17,715 nt of DNA from an uncultured Chitinophagaceae bacterium (GCA_934502905.1 CAKSVK010000069.1:1-17715), one strand, 5' to 3'; counted from the stretch's first letter, positions 1 through 8,190 are shown. Notes: generated by a model not told the origin, from the sequence alone. Made by a program: numbers and translations.

Positions 1-66
1 GGGATAGTTATCCTTATTAATATAATCGCATATACCTGGCAGGCAAAACGGAGGCAGAAGAAATAG
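1..66 (+). CDS. C-terminal end of a membrane protein (partial)
   Basis: Frame 1 is open from the first base to a TAG at 64-66 and encodes 21 residues. They form a hydrophobic stretch (GIVILINIIAYTW) followed by a basic tail (QAKRRQKK). A hydrophobic helix followed by lysine and arginine at the very C-terminus is what the last transmembrane segment and cytoplasmic tail of an inner-membrane protein look like. The gene continues to the left of the window, so the family cannot be named. An ATG follows one base after the stop (68), but the reading frame it opens is not convincing as a gene. Confidence 0.45.
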   Translation, partial: GIVILINIIAYTWQAKRRQKK

Positions 67-449
67 AATGTCAAGGAAATTTCGAAGATACATCTTCGGG
101 GACGAATCAATCTTGGATGGTTTTCCGCAACGGATACCTATGATGCCTGAAACAGCGCCTATTTCTGCGCAGGCGACCGGTGACACCCGCCTGTAGCGTC
201 TCCTACCGGCTGGTATCGCTGCCATACCCGTCAATTTAAGCCCTTCGGGGTATTTTACCGAACGTGTTCCTAAAGTTAACGCCTATGGTGAGACGCCGGC
301 AGGAAAATGTATAGAACGAAATTTTGAACTTTTTTCACCGAAGGTAAATATACCCGTTGCAGGCTATCTAAAAAATAAATAATAGCTTGCAATCAAAGTC
401 AACGCTTCATCGTTAAACAGAAACAGCAAAATAGTTACATATACGTATC
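67..449. other. Gene-poor stretch before the outer-membrane protein gene
   Basis: No intact gene is convincing in these 383 bases. A 42-codon frame runs from ATG 68 to TAG 194-196. The same frame then stays open to TAA 380-382, giving 105 codons interrupted by one stop. The codons after the stop read like protein, so a decayed gene is possible but not shown. No perfect TAnnTTTG promoter element was found upstream of the gene at 450, and no obvious terminator follows the stop at 66. Confidence 0.4.
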
Positions 450-1160
450 ATGCAAAAAGCATTTTTGATAATCGTTGCGCTTGGCGCCTTAACAAACACT
501 TACGGACAAAAAACGGAATTCCGGGCTTCACTCAACTCCGGGCTATTCTCTTTCGCCGGCAAATCCGCAGAAGCTGCCTCAGCCATCAATTATAACGATC
601 AGTCGGAATCCGGCTATACAAATAACCCTTATGGCTCAGAAAACGGAGTGGGCATCGGGTTTTCAGGGAGTATAAAAAGAGTATCACGGAAAAACTTCAT
701 GCTGGGTATTGATGCGGGATATGATATATTAAGAAGTAAGATCCGGATTGACAGAATAAACAGCTATACCGGAAGTGCTACCTATACTTACGATGCAACA
801 GGAAAGACCACCTTACAATACAGCTTTCTGAATGTATACCCGTTTTTGGGTTACAGGGTGCCTGCCGGTAAATTGAATATTGATATTACGGGCGGGCTTG
901 ACCTCAGCCATTGTCTGCATGCAAAAGAGAAAGGAAAAGCAAAAGCTTCAAACGGTACCCGGTATGAAACTTCCGTTGACAGGAAAACAATAAAGAATGA
1001 TATCAGACCCAGGATACAGCTGACTGCAAGCTATGAGAAATTCGGAGCCTATGTGGGTTATTCCTTGGGCCTTAAGAACTACAGATCGGGATATGACGGC
1101 GGAACAAACGAATGTTTTGCAAGGCTCTTCCGTTTTGGGCTGACATACCAAATAAAGTAA
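450..1160 (+). CDS. Outer-membrane beta-barrel protein of unknown function
   Basis: The 236-residue product starts with a typical signal peptide: a lysine near the start, a hydrophobic core, and likely cleavage after TYG near residue 19. The mature part has alternating polar and hydrophobic stretches rich in Tyr, Gly and Phe. It ends in a strand-like FGLTYQIK, as expected for a small 8-10 stranded barrel of the PorT or OmpA-like type common in Bacteroidetes. The product is therefore probably in the outer membrane. No catalytic motif is visible and the ligand is unknown. It stands alone: about 130 bases separate its stop from the fluoride-riboswitch unit, which has its own promoter. The barrel assignment rests on composition and the terminal strand, not on a recognised family motif. 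Confidence 0.75.
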   Translation: MQKAFLIIVALGALTNTYGQKTEFRASLNSGLFSFAGKSAEAASAINYNDQSESGYTNNPYGSENGVGIGFSGSIKRVSRKNFMLGIDAGYDILRSKIRIDRINSYTGSATYTYDATGKTTLQYSFLNVYPFLGYRVPAGKLNIDITGGLDLSHCLHAKEKGKAKASNGTRYETSVDRKTIKNDIRPRIQLTASYEKFGAYVGYSLGLKNYRSGYDGGTNECFARLFRFGLTYQIK

Positions 1161-1273
1161 GCGGTTGCTGTTATTCAATTTTAATGAATCCGCCAATGGA
1201 GGATGAAAAGAAGGCTACCTGCCAACAGCCCGGACAAAAGCAGGATAAAATTTCACCCACCAATAATTTTTTA

Positions 1274-1281
1274 TACATTTG
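1274..1281 (+). promoter_or_regulatory. Bacteroidetes -7 promoter element for the fluoride unit
   Basis: TACATTTG is a perfect match to the Bacteroidetes -7 consensus TAnnTTTG. It lies 12 bases before the first conserved base of the fluoride aptamer, so transcription would start just 5' of the aptamer. No clear -33 TTG was seen at the expected distance. Confidence 0.6.
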
Positions 1282-1292
1282 CCACATTAAAA

Positions 1293-1343
1293 GGAAATGG
1301 TGTTCTTCCTTACCCAACCGCTCCAAAAAGCTGATGACGCCTG
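1293..1343 (+). ncRNA. Fluoride riboswitch aptamer (crcB motif)
   Basis: The leader of the CLC gene carries the conserved parts of the crcB fluoride riboswitch in order. GGAAATGG is at 1293-1300, AACCGCT at 1316-1322, GCTGATG at 1330-1336 and ACGCCTG at 1337-1343. Stem P1 is formed by GGTGT (1299-1303) with ACGCC (1337-1341). The pseudoknot is formed by GGAA (1293-1296) with TTCC (1306-1309). A short stem pairs GCT (1320-1322) with AGC (1329-1331). Compared from memory with the Pseudomonas aptamer, the paired bases differ but pairing is kept. Fluoride binding is expected to raise expression of the downstream fluoride exporter. Confidence 0.88.
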
Positions 1344-1372
1344 ATTAATCAATTTGTTATAATTTAATCAGG
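1340..1372 (+). promoter_or_regulatory. Candidate riboswitch expression platform over the ribosome-binding region
   Basis: CCTGATTAA (1340-1348) and TTAATCAGG (1364-1372) are perfect 9-bp inverted repeats with a 15-base loop. The 5' arm shares two bases with aptamer stem P1 (1337-1341). The 3' arm contains the AGG of the Shine-Dalgarno-like AGGAAAGG before ATG 1379. No T-run follows, so this is not an intrinsic terminator. The layout fits translational control: without fluoride the hairpin hides the AGG, and a stabilised P1 would oppose it. This mechanism is inferred. Confidence 0.6.
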
Positions 1373-1378
1373 AAAGGT

Positions 1379-2689
1379 ATGTCCCCCAAAAAGCAAAGGT
1401 CATTCAGTAAAAAAGCCAGGCTTTCAGTAATCGTTTTTTTCAGGAATTATCCGGCAGTTCCTTATATATTAAAATGGACCGCTATCAGCTTATGCATCGG
1501 CGCCTGCATCGGCAGCGCTTCAGCAGGATTCCTGATCTCACTGGACTGGGCAACCGGCTTTCGGGAAAATCATTTGTGGCTGATAGCGTTGTTACCTGTT
1601 GGTGGACTTCTTATCGGTCTTTTATATCATTACTTCGGCAAGGAAGCTGAGGCGGGCAACAACCTGTTGATCGACACCATCCACGATCCTCAAAAAAGGG
1701 GGATCCCTTTCAGGATGGCGCCCTTCGTGTATATCGGCACTATTGCCACCCATTTTTTCGGAGGTTCGGCAGGACGGGAAGGAACTGCCTTGCAAATGGC
1801 TGGTGCAATAGCAGACCCGTTCTCAAAGCCATTCAAACTTTCTGCATCAGACAGATCCATATTGCTCATATCCGCCATCGCAGGAGGTTTCGGCGCTGTA
1901 TTCGGCACTCCCCTGGCAGGCGCTATCTTCGGGTTAGAGTTCTTCCTCATCGGCCGCATTCGCTACAATGCGCTTTATCCTGCTTTTATCACCGCAGTTA
2001 TATCCGATTGGATCACCAGGCTCTGGCAGGCACATCATACCCATTATCATGTCAGCTCTATTCCGGATATTTCATTTTCAAACATTCTTTATGCAATAGT
2101 GGCAGGAATATTCTTCGGATTATGTGCGGCAACATTCAGCAAGGTCATGCACAAGACCGGACACATTTTCAAATCAAAAATAACTTACCCTCCGTTACGG
2201 CCCGTTGTTGGCGGTATCATCATTGCAGCAGCAGTCTGGGCGATTGGAACCACAAAATATATCGGTTTGGGTATTCCCACCATTGTCAGCTCATTTGAGC
2301 AACAGTTACCTGCATATGACTTTGCACTGAAAATGATCTTCACCATCATCACGCTTGCAGCAGGATTTAAAGGCGGGGAAGTAACACCTTTGTTTTTTAT
2401 CGGCGCTACACTGGGAAACGCACTAAGCTATTTTATTCCCTTGCCTACAGGACTTTTGGCAGGGATGGGATTCGTTGCCGTGTTTGCAGGCGCTACCAAT
2501 ACCCCTATTGCCTGCAGCATTATGGCTATTGAGCTTTTCGGCAGTGAGTGCGGCGTGTATGTTGCCATTGCCTGTGTGACGGCCTATTTGTTATCAGGGC
2601 ACAACAGCATTTATGGAAAACAAATGATAGGCGAACCGAAAAACCGGAGATTCCGGGCACAGCAGGGGAAACGGTTTAACGAGCTTTAA
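1379..2689 (+). CDS. CLC-F type fluoride/proton antiporter
   Basis: This 436-residue polytopic protein belongs to the CLC chloride channel/transporter family and fits its fluoride-specific branch (EriC-F/CLC-F). Canonical CLCs have GSGIP at the ion-binding loop, whereas this protein has GNNLL at residues 93-97, the replacement known from CLC-F proteins. The gating-glutamate motif is GREGT at 132-136 with Glu134. The later selectivity motif is GGEVTPLF at 332-339, and GATNTP lies at 371-376. The role is export of fluoride across the inner membrane in exchange for protons, giving fluoride resistance. The fluoride riboswitch in the leader supports this independently. ATG 1379 follows an AGGAAAGG ribosome-binding sequence and is preferred. 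Length is typical of prokaryotic CLCs without cytoplasmic CBS domains. The gene appears to be a single-gene unit. Confidence 0.93.
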   Translation: MSPKKQRSFSKKARLSVIVFFRNYPAVPYILKWTAISLCIGACIGSASAGFLISLDWATGFRENHLWLIALLPVGGLLIGLLYHYFGKEAEAGNNLLIDTIHDPQKRGIPFRMAPFVYIGTIATHFFGGSAGREGTALQMAGAIADPFSKPFKLSASDRSILLISAIAGGFGAVFGTPLAGAIFGLEFFLIGRIRYNALYPAFITAVISDWITRLWQAHHTHYHVSSIPDISFSNILYAIVAGIFFGLCAATFSKVMHKTGHIFKSKITYPPLRPVVGGIIIAAAVWAIGTTKYIGLGIPTIVSSFEQQLPAYDFALKMIFTIITLAAGFKGGEVTPLFFIGATLGNALSYFIPLPTGLLAGMGFVAVFAGATNTPIACSIMAIELFGSECGVYVAIACVTAYLLSGHNSIYGKQMIGEPKNRRFRAQQGKRFNEL

Positions 2690-2922
2690 ACTATTTCATT
2701 GCCCGGAACAGGTCCCGGTCGTGACCAATGCACCTGTTTACACGGGACACAACCGCCCTATCGTATAATTAAAAGGCAGGCAGGCAAAACATTGTGTACA
2801 AATAAGTTGCAGGAGCCCGGATATCACCGGCCCTAAAAAAAGCTTCCCCTGAAATGATTTTTTTCTGTCTCTGGTCAGTTCTATTATAAAATATTCTATA
2901 TTAGTATGATATAACTACGCTT

Positions 2923-3471
2923 CTGAGAAAAGTTTTCGCCATACTGCTACTGATCATCCATGTATTCAATCTTGGAGGGCATAGCCTTTTATTCCGCGGA
3001 TTGCAGGAACGCAATACCAGGGCTGTTTCAAAGCAGATTGATAACGGCAACTACGCGGATGAGGATCTTGTACTGGTTAAAATTCCAATGGCGCTACCTT
3101 ATGGCCCCAACTGGAAAGACTACGAGCGATATGAAGGAGAAATAGATTGGGGAGGCGTACACTACAATTATGTGAAACGAAAGCTTCAGAATGATACCCT
3201 GTACGTCTTGTGCCTGCCAAACAATGTACAGACAAAACTCCGGAAAGCAGAAGCACATTATACCAGGCATGTAAATGATCTTCCTGCACAAAATAAAGCC
3301 GAAACAAAACTTCAAAAGGTAGCCAGGGCAGAATACCTGTCGCAACAGGTGATCGTACTGACAGAGGTTGCTGCCGTGTATAGTCCCCAATGTTATCCCT
3401 CTTACCATACTTCTTTGTTGCATCCTTTTTCGGAATGCCTTATTGAACCCCCTGATCATTTCCCTGGCTGA
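2923..3471 (+). CDS. Small secreted or membrane-anchored protein of unknown function, non-canonical start
   Basis: The frame encodes about 182 residues. From CTG 2923 it begins RKVFAILLLIIHVFNLGGHS, a basic residue pair then a hydrophobic helix, like a signal peptide or anchor. A soluble part follows with the segments NWKDYERYEGEI and HYNYVKRKLQNDTLYVLCLPN, and the C-terminus ends in PPDHFPG. From memory this resembles a family of uncharacterised Bacteroidetes proteins often found beside TonB-dependent receptor genes; no function is known to me. There is no in-frame ATG or GTG between the upstream stop (2902-2904) and the conserved helix. TTG 3001 would delete the hydrophobic N-terminus. CTG 2923 is used as the most likely start; otherwise the start codon is mutated. 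It ends 102 bases before the AhpD operon and might be co-transcribed with it. Confidence 0.6.
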   Translation: MRKVFAILLLIIHVFNLGGHSLLFRGLQERNTRAVSKQIDNGNYADEDLVLVKIPMALPYGPNWKDYERYEGEIDWGGVHYNYVKRKLQNDTLYVLCLPNNVQTKLRKAEAHYTRHVNDLPAQNKAETKLQKVARAEYLSQQVIVLTEVAAVYSPQCYPSYHTSLLHPFSECLIEPPDHFPG

Positions 3472-3573
3472 TTTTTCTACATGACCACTTGGTAACCGGT
3501 GTGCAGTCGTGTGTGCATGCCCGTGGCTAAAGCAGTCTGTGTGTCCCTTTATTACTTTATCAACAACAATACT

Positions 3574-4152
3574 ATGCCCCATATTGCATTGGATAGCCAT
3601 CTCCCCGGCATTACCGGGTTGCTGGAATATCGAAAAGATACTGCCGCACCTATCCGGCAACTGACCCAGATGCTCCTGCGCGGAGATTCAACCCTTACCG
3701 AAGGCGAGCGGGAATTAATTGCCACCGTTGTATGTTATAGAAATGAATGTGCTTTCTGCACTGCAGCACATACGGCTGCGGCAGACCTGTTGCTCGGAGA
3801 ACATATCACCTCGCAGTCTGTGCTCGAAAGCATAGATACCGCACCTGTTTCTGAAAAAATGAAATACCTCTTGCAAATAGCTTCCCTGGTACAAAAGGGA
3901 GGCAGGCATGTTAACAGCGAAGTAGTATCCCATGCCAAAGCAGCAGGCGCAACCGATACCGAAATTCATGACACGGTACTGATAGCGGCCCTGTTTTCCC
4001 TTTACAACAGGTATGTAGACGGACTTGGCGCATTCACGCCATCAGACCCTTCTTTTTACGAAACGCTCGCACAGCGAATTGTGCATCACGGCTACACCCG
4101 TTTACCGCAAGGTTACGATCATTTAAAAAATAATCCGTTTCAGGAAACTTAA
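3574..4152 (+). CDS. AhpD-like alkylhydroperoxidase / carboxymuconolactone decarboxylase family protein (first paralogue)
   Basis: This 192-residue cytoplasmic protein carries the AhpD redox signature: Glu47, then Cys59-x2-Cys62-x3-His66 (CAFCTAAH). In AhpD these residues form the proton relay and the reducing thiol pair for peroxide reduction. A second conserved block, GATDTEIHDTVLIAALF and NRYVDGLGAF, is shared with the two paralogues at 8191 and 8751. ATG 3574 is chosen because its product (MPHIALDSHLPGI) aligns with both paralogues (MAHI...PGI). An in-frame ATG at 3499 would add 25 unrelated residues. The TonB-dependent receptor gene starts 10 bases after the stop, so this is probably the first gene of a five-gene operon. 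The substrate is unknown; it may be a peroxidase or another thiol-redox enzyme for a hydrophobic compound. Confidence 0.88.
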   Translation: MPHIALDSHLPGITGLLEYRKDTAAPIRQLTQMLLRGDSTLTEGERELIATVVCYRNECAFCTAAHTAAADLLLGEHITSQSVLESIDTAPVSEKMKYLLQIASLVQKGGRHVNSEVVSHAKAAGATDTEIHDTVLIAALFSLYNRYVDGLGAFTPSDPSFYETLAQRIVHHGYTRLPQGYDHLKNNPFQET

Positions 4153-4162
4153 CTCTGTAACA

Positions 4163-6931
4163 ATGAAAAAAATATTATACATCATATCGTTTATGATCTC
4201 TTTACAGGCTTATGCCCAGCATAGTGAAGTGTCCGGCATTATAAAAAATGCCGCTACGGGAGAGCCCATACCGGGAGTCAGCATAATGGTAAAAGATAAA
4301 TTGCTCGGTACCGTTACCGACGGAAAAGGAAATTTCAACCTGAACCTTGGCAGGGTATCACTGCCGGTTGTGATCATTATCTCCGCCACAGGATTTGAAA
4401 CACGGGAGGTGACTGTAGATAATGCAGGTCAGACCATAGACATCAGCCTTCAGCACAGCCCGACCCTGCTGAATGAAGTGGTATTTGCGGCATCAAGAGT
4501 AAATGAAAATATTCTCCGCTCGCCGGTAAGCATTGAAAAAATGAACCAGAAGGCGATCCGGGAAAACCCATCACTTTCTTTTTACGACGGTTTGCAGCAT
4601 CTTAAGGGTGTGGATGCGGTAACCAGCGGACTGACCTACAAACAGATCAATACGCGTGGCTTTAATAATACAGGCAATCAGCGATTTTTGCAGTTGGTGG
4701 ATGGAATGGATAACCAGACGCCGGGGCTGAATTTCCCGGTAGGTAATACTTTTGGCGCCAGTGAAATAGACCTGGAAAGTGTTGAGATCATTCCCGGCGC
4801 AGCATCTGCGCTATATGGCCCGGTGGCTTTTAACGGGGTACTGATGATGCAGACAAAAGATCCGTTCCAGTACCAGGGATTGACTGTGCAGGCCAAAACA
4901 GGGATCAATCATATTGGCGAGGACGATGTAAAGCCAAGAGGTATCTACGATTTCTCGCTCCGGTATGCCAAAGCGTTTAATGACCGGTTTGCCTTTAAGA
5001 TCAATGCATCTTATCTCACCGGGCTCGACTGGTATGCCAATAATTATACAGACGTGGATCCACAAACGCCGGCTAACCTGCGGGGTCCTAACAATCCCGG
5101 CCGCGACGCCGTTAATATTTATGGTGACGAGGTGGTGCGTACACTGGACGGGGTAGGGCGTGTTTCCAGGACAGGTTACGAAGAGCAATACCTGATGAAT
5201 TACAAGTCCTATAGTACGAAGCTGAATGGCTCCCTCCATTACCGCTTCAACAGCAATATGCAATTGTCCTATCAATATAACTATGGCAGGGGCACCGTAG
5301 CCTATACAGGCAGCAGCCGTTTCAATCTGAACAATTTTGTATTGCAGCAGCACCGTGCCGAGCTGAAGGGCAGCAATTATTTTTTACGCAGCTACGCAGT
5401 AATAGAGCAATCGCATGACTCGTATAACACACGATCCCTGGGTCAGTTTATCAACCGCATGTGGGTGCAGGATCTCAATGGAAACACGGTAGCACCGGGT
5501 GACGCAGACAATATGTGGTTTACAAGGTACGGTGCGGCTTACAACGGCGACATAACCGGTGTAGCGGCAGGCAGTCACAGCGCAGCCCGCAGCTTTGCAG
5601 ACCAGGGAAGGCTTTTGCCCGGCAGTCCGGGCTTTGACCAGGCAAAAGACAACCTGATCCATAATTATGGATTGAGCGGAGCAGGTGTATTCAGCAACAG
5701 TAAGTTCTACCATACAGAAGGGCAATACGATTTCTCCAGGGTCGCCAGGGTGGTGGAGCTGCTGGCAGGTGGCAGTTTCAGGTACTATGATATGTTTACC
5801 AATGGCTCTTTGTTCGATGACAAGAATAAAAAGATCACGATTAAGGAATATGGTGCATTTGTGCAGGTGGCAAAGCGGTTGCTGGATGATAAGCTGAAGC
5901 TGACCGCCTCCCTGCGATACGACAAAAATGAAAACTTTACGGGAAGCTTTACGCCGCGTTTTTCAGGCGTATATACGGTGGCGGATAACCATAATTTCCG
6001 GGCTTCATACCAGACAGGCTTCAGAAACCCGACACCAGTGGACCAGTATATGTATTTGAATGTGGGTCCCATTATTATCCTTGGCGGCGCACCAGGCAAC
6101 AGTAAGGGACTTAATGTGTATGAGAATTCATTTACCGCCTCCTCTGTGGGCGCCTTCGGCGAGGCTTTTGGCGCAGCAATGGGTGGTGGGGCCAGCTTTC
6201 CCGATGCGGTAGCAGCGAACAAAGAGCTCCTGCAAAAATCCAACGTAGCCTATGTAAAGCCGGAACAGCAGCGGGCATTTGAAGTGGGATACAAAGGACT
6301 GCTGGCAAGCCGGCTGATCGCGGATATCAACTATTATTACAGTTCCTATACCAATTTTATTATCAATACGGTTGTCATCCGTCCGGAAAACAATATTCTC
6401 AACGCAGACGGTACCATCAACCCGGCTGCAGCAGCAGACATTCCCGGCGGGAATATCCAGGCGTTCCAGCTATACACGAATGCAGCAGACAGGGTATCTG
6501 CGCAAGGACTTTCAGCAGGATTAACGTATATGGCCAACAAAGGATATACCATCGGTGGTAATATCACATGGTCGGCGTTTAATATGCGGGATGCCAATCC
6601 CAATAATATACCGGCATTTAACACACCGGAATATGCTGCCAACCTGAGCTTTGGTAACAGTGATGCATACCGTGGGTTTGGTTTCAACATTGCATGGCAC
6701 TGGCAGGATGCGTTTGACTGGTATGGTACTTTTAACGGCAACCGGCCCGGCAGGATCAATGCGTATTCGCTGCTCGATGTGCAGGTGAATAAAAAGATAC
6801 CTTCTATTCATTCTGTCATAAAGCTGGGCGGCAGCAATGTGTTGAACCACCGGGTTTACCAGGCATTTGGATCGCCTTCCATCGGCGCTATATACTATGT
6901 TTCCATTGTGTTTGACAGTCCTTTAAAATAA
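4163..6931 (+). CDS. TonB-dependent outer-membrane receptor (unknown substrate)
   Basis: The 922-residue product has a signal peptide (cleavage after AYA, residue 18) and a carboxypeptidase-D-like regulatory domain at about 22-105 (VSGIIKNAATGEPIPGVSI). A plug domain spans about 115-232, with NTRGF near 163-167 and EIIPGAASALYGP ending the plug. The remainder is rich in Tyr, Asn and Gly, as in a 22-stranded barrel. It should import a substrate across the outer membrane using TonB energy. No SusD-like lipoprotein follows, so it is not a typical SusCD glycan system. It lies between an AhpD-like gene (10 bases upstream) and an MFS transporter (4 bases downstream), implying joint function. Nothing in the sequence identifies the ligand; siderophore, cofactor or hydrophobic organic compound are all possible. 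Confidence 0.92.
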   Translation: MKKILYIISFMISLQAYAQHSEVSGIIKNAATGEPIPGVSIMVKDKLLGTVTDGKGNFNLNLGRVSLPVVIIISATGFETREVTVDNAGQTIDISLQHSPTLLNEVVFAASRVNENILRSPVSIEKMNQKAIRENPSLSFYDGLQHLKGVDAVTSGLTYKQINTRGFNNTGNQRFLQLVDGMDNQTPGLNFPVGNTFGASEIDLESVEIIPGAASALYGPVAFNGVLMMQTKDPFQYQGLTVQAKTGINHIGEDDVKPRGIYDFSLRYAKAFNDRFAFKINASYLTGLDWYANNYTDVDPQTPANLRGPNNPGRDAVNIYGDEVVRTLDGVGRVSRTGYEEQYLMNYKSYSTKLNGSLHYRFNSNMQLSYQYNYGRGTVAYTGSSRFNLNNFVLQQHRAELKGSNYFLRSYAVIEQSHDSYNTRSLGQFINRMWVQDLNGNTVAPGDADNMWFTRYGAAYNGDITGVAAGSHSAARSFADQGRLLPGSPGFDQAKDNLIHNYGLSGAGVFSNSKFYHTEGQYDFSRVARVVELLAGGSFRYYDMFTNGSLFDDKNKKITIKEYGAFVQVAKRLLDDKLKLTASLRYDKNENFTGSFTPRFSGVYTVADNHNFRASYQTGFRNPTPVDQYMYLNVGPIIILGGAPGNSKGLNVYENSFTASSVGAFGEAFGAAMGGGASFPDAVAANKELLQKSNVAYVKPEQQRAFEVGYKGLLASRLIADINYYYSSYTNFIINTVVIRPENNILNADGTINPAAAADIPGGNIQAFQLYTNAADRVSAQGLSAGLTYMANKGYTIGGNITWSAFNMRDANPNNIPAFNTPEYAANLSFGNSDAYRGFGFNIAWHWQDAFDWYGTFNGNRPGRINAYSLLDVQVNKKIPSIHSVIKLGGSNVLNHRVYQAFGSPSIGAIYYVSIVFDSPLK

Positions 6932-6935
6932 AGCT

Positions 6936-8180
6936 ATGCGTTTTGCAATACATCAGGTACAGCCTGCGAGATCAACCCTTTACTATGGCTTTTTATTTTT
7001 CATTTGCTTTCTCGGTGGCGCTGTCGGGGGAACGGTATCCACGCTTATGTCCGTTTACCTGCCCGTGGTCATGGATGAATTACAACTGCAGAGCAGCGGT
7101 GACCTTTTAGTGCGTGCCGGCGCATATATCAACGCACTGTTCATCTTTGGCTGGGCGTTAGGTGGCTTTAGCTGGGGAGTAGTAAGTGATATTATGGGGC
7201 GAAAGAAAGCTGTTGTGCTGGCCATAACATGGTATGGATTGTTTACCCTGCTGACAGGATTTGCAGAAAGCTGGTGGATGATCGTTTTATGCCGTTTTTT
7301 AAGCGGATTTGGCGTGGGAGGAGTGCTGGTTACCACCATCACCCTGGTGAGCGAAGTATGGCCGCCCAAAAACCGTGCTGTAGTTATCGGTATACTTTCC
7401 ATTGCTTTTCCGGTGGGCATTTTTTCAGCGGGGCTCATCAACTACCTGGTGGCTTCCTGGCGGGAGGCCTTCCTGGTGGGGTTGATACCGTTGGGACTGG
7501 CCCTGGCAGGTGCAGCATTTATCAACGAGTCGGACAACTGGCTGAAAAATAGAGATGAACCAACAACGAAAGAAAATGGATATGCTCTTTTCTCGCACGG
7601 ACACAGGAAGGAGCTGGTTACCGGGTCGCTGCTGTTTGGCTCTATGCTGATCGGGTTGTGGGCTATTTTTTCATGGCTGCCTACCTGGGTGCAAACCCTC
7701 GTTACAGATACCGACGGACAAAAGGAACGCGGGATCGTCATGATGCTGCTGGGAATGGGTGGTCTGACCGGTGGTTTTTTTTCGGGGTGGCTGCTGAACC
7801 GTTTTAAGATCCGCAATGTAATGTTGACCTGCTTTGGAGTGGCCTCTCTCATGTCCTTTATCTTATTCAAGACCAACCAGCACTTCCATCCGCTTGTGTA
7901 TGCGGAAGTAGGCATCATGGCTTTCTTTTTCGGGATCAGCCAGGGAGCATTATCCTCCTATATCCCCCCATTGTTTTCCACGGGTGTCCGCGCAAGGGCT
8001 ACCGGCTTTTGCTTTAATATCGGAAGGCTGGTGACAGGCACTGCCGTTCTGTTTGTTGGTATACTCGTCACCACGCTGGGAGGGTATGGAAACGCGATCT
8101 ATACTTTTTCACTCGTATTTGTATTGGGGTTCTTTGTCGTCCTTTTTACCGCGAAGCCGGATAAAAAATTAAATACTTAA
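6936..8180 (+). CDS. MFS transporter
   Basis: The 414-residue protein is a 12-helix major facilitator superfamily transporter. The family motif between helices 2 and 3 is clear at about 81-93 (GVVSDIMGRKKAV, with Asp85, Arg89 and Lys90). CRFLSGFGVGGVLV at 119-132 fits helix 4, and ARATGFCFNIGR in the C-terminal half is also MFS-like. A charged central loop is present near 197-228. It should move a small solute across the inner membrane, most likely by proton coupling. It starts 4 bases after the TonB-dependent receptor stop and ends 10 bases before the second AhpD-like gene, so it is probably the inner-membrane step for the same substrate. The overall look recalls the aromatic-acid or sialic-acid symporter type, but direction and substrate cannot be told from sequence. 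Confidence 0.9.
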   Translation: MRFAIHQVQPARSTLYYGFLFFICFLGGAVGGTVSTLMSVYLPVVMDELQLQSSGDLLVRAGAYINALFIFGWALGGFSWGVVSDIMGRKKAVVLAITWYGLFTLLTGFAESWWMIVLCRFLSGFGVGGVLVTTITLVSEVWPPKNRAVVIGILSIAFPVGIFSAGLINYLVASWREAFLVGLIPLGLALAGAAFINESDNWLKNRDEPTTKENGYALFSHGHRKELVTGSLLFGSMLIGLWAIFSWLPTWVQTLVTDTDGQKERGIVMMLLGMGGLTGGFFSGWLLNRFKIRNVMLTCFGVASLMSFILFKTNQHFHPLVYAEVGIMAFFFGISQGALSSYIPPLFSTGVRARATGFCFNIGRLVTGTAVLFVGILVTTLGGYGNAIYTFSLVFVLGFFVVLFTAKPDKKLNT

Positions 8181-8190
8181 AAAAGTTACT

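Noticed and set aside
224..240. CCGTCAATTT similarity to a conserved 16S rRNA site
   Set aside because: Only about ten bases match and the flanks do not continue as rRNA, so it is coincidence.
1112..1348. 78-codon plus-strand frame between the outer-membrane protein gene and the antiporter
   Set aside because: It overlaps the end of the first gene, the promoter and the fluoride aptamer, which explain the sequence better.
3499..3573. N-terminal extension of the first AhpD-like protein to an ATG at 3499
   Set aside because: The two paralogues both start at the MAHI-type position, which corresponds to 3574; the extra residues have no counterpart.
3094..3660. 188-codon minus-strand frame across the small secreted protein and the start of the AhpD gene
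   Set aside because: It overlaps two better supported plus-strand genes, is cysteine- and histidine-rich in a random-looking way, and has no recognisable domain.
4811..5353. 180-codon minus-strand frame inside the TonB-dependent receptor gene
   Set aside because: It is an antisense shadow of a clearly coding region with complete receptor domains.
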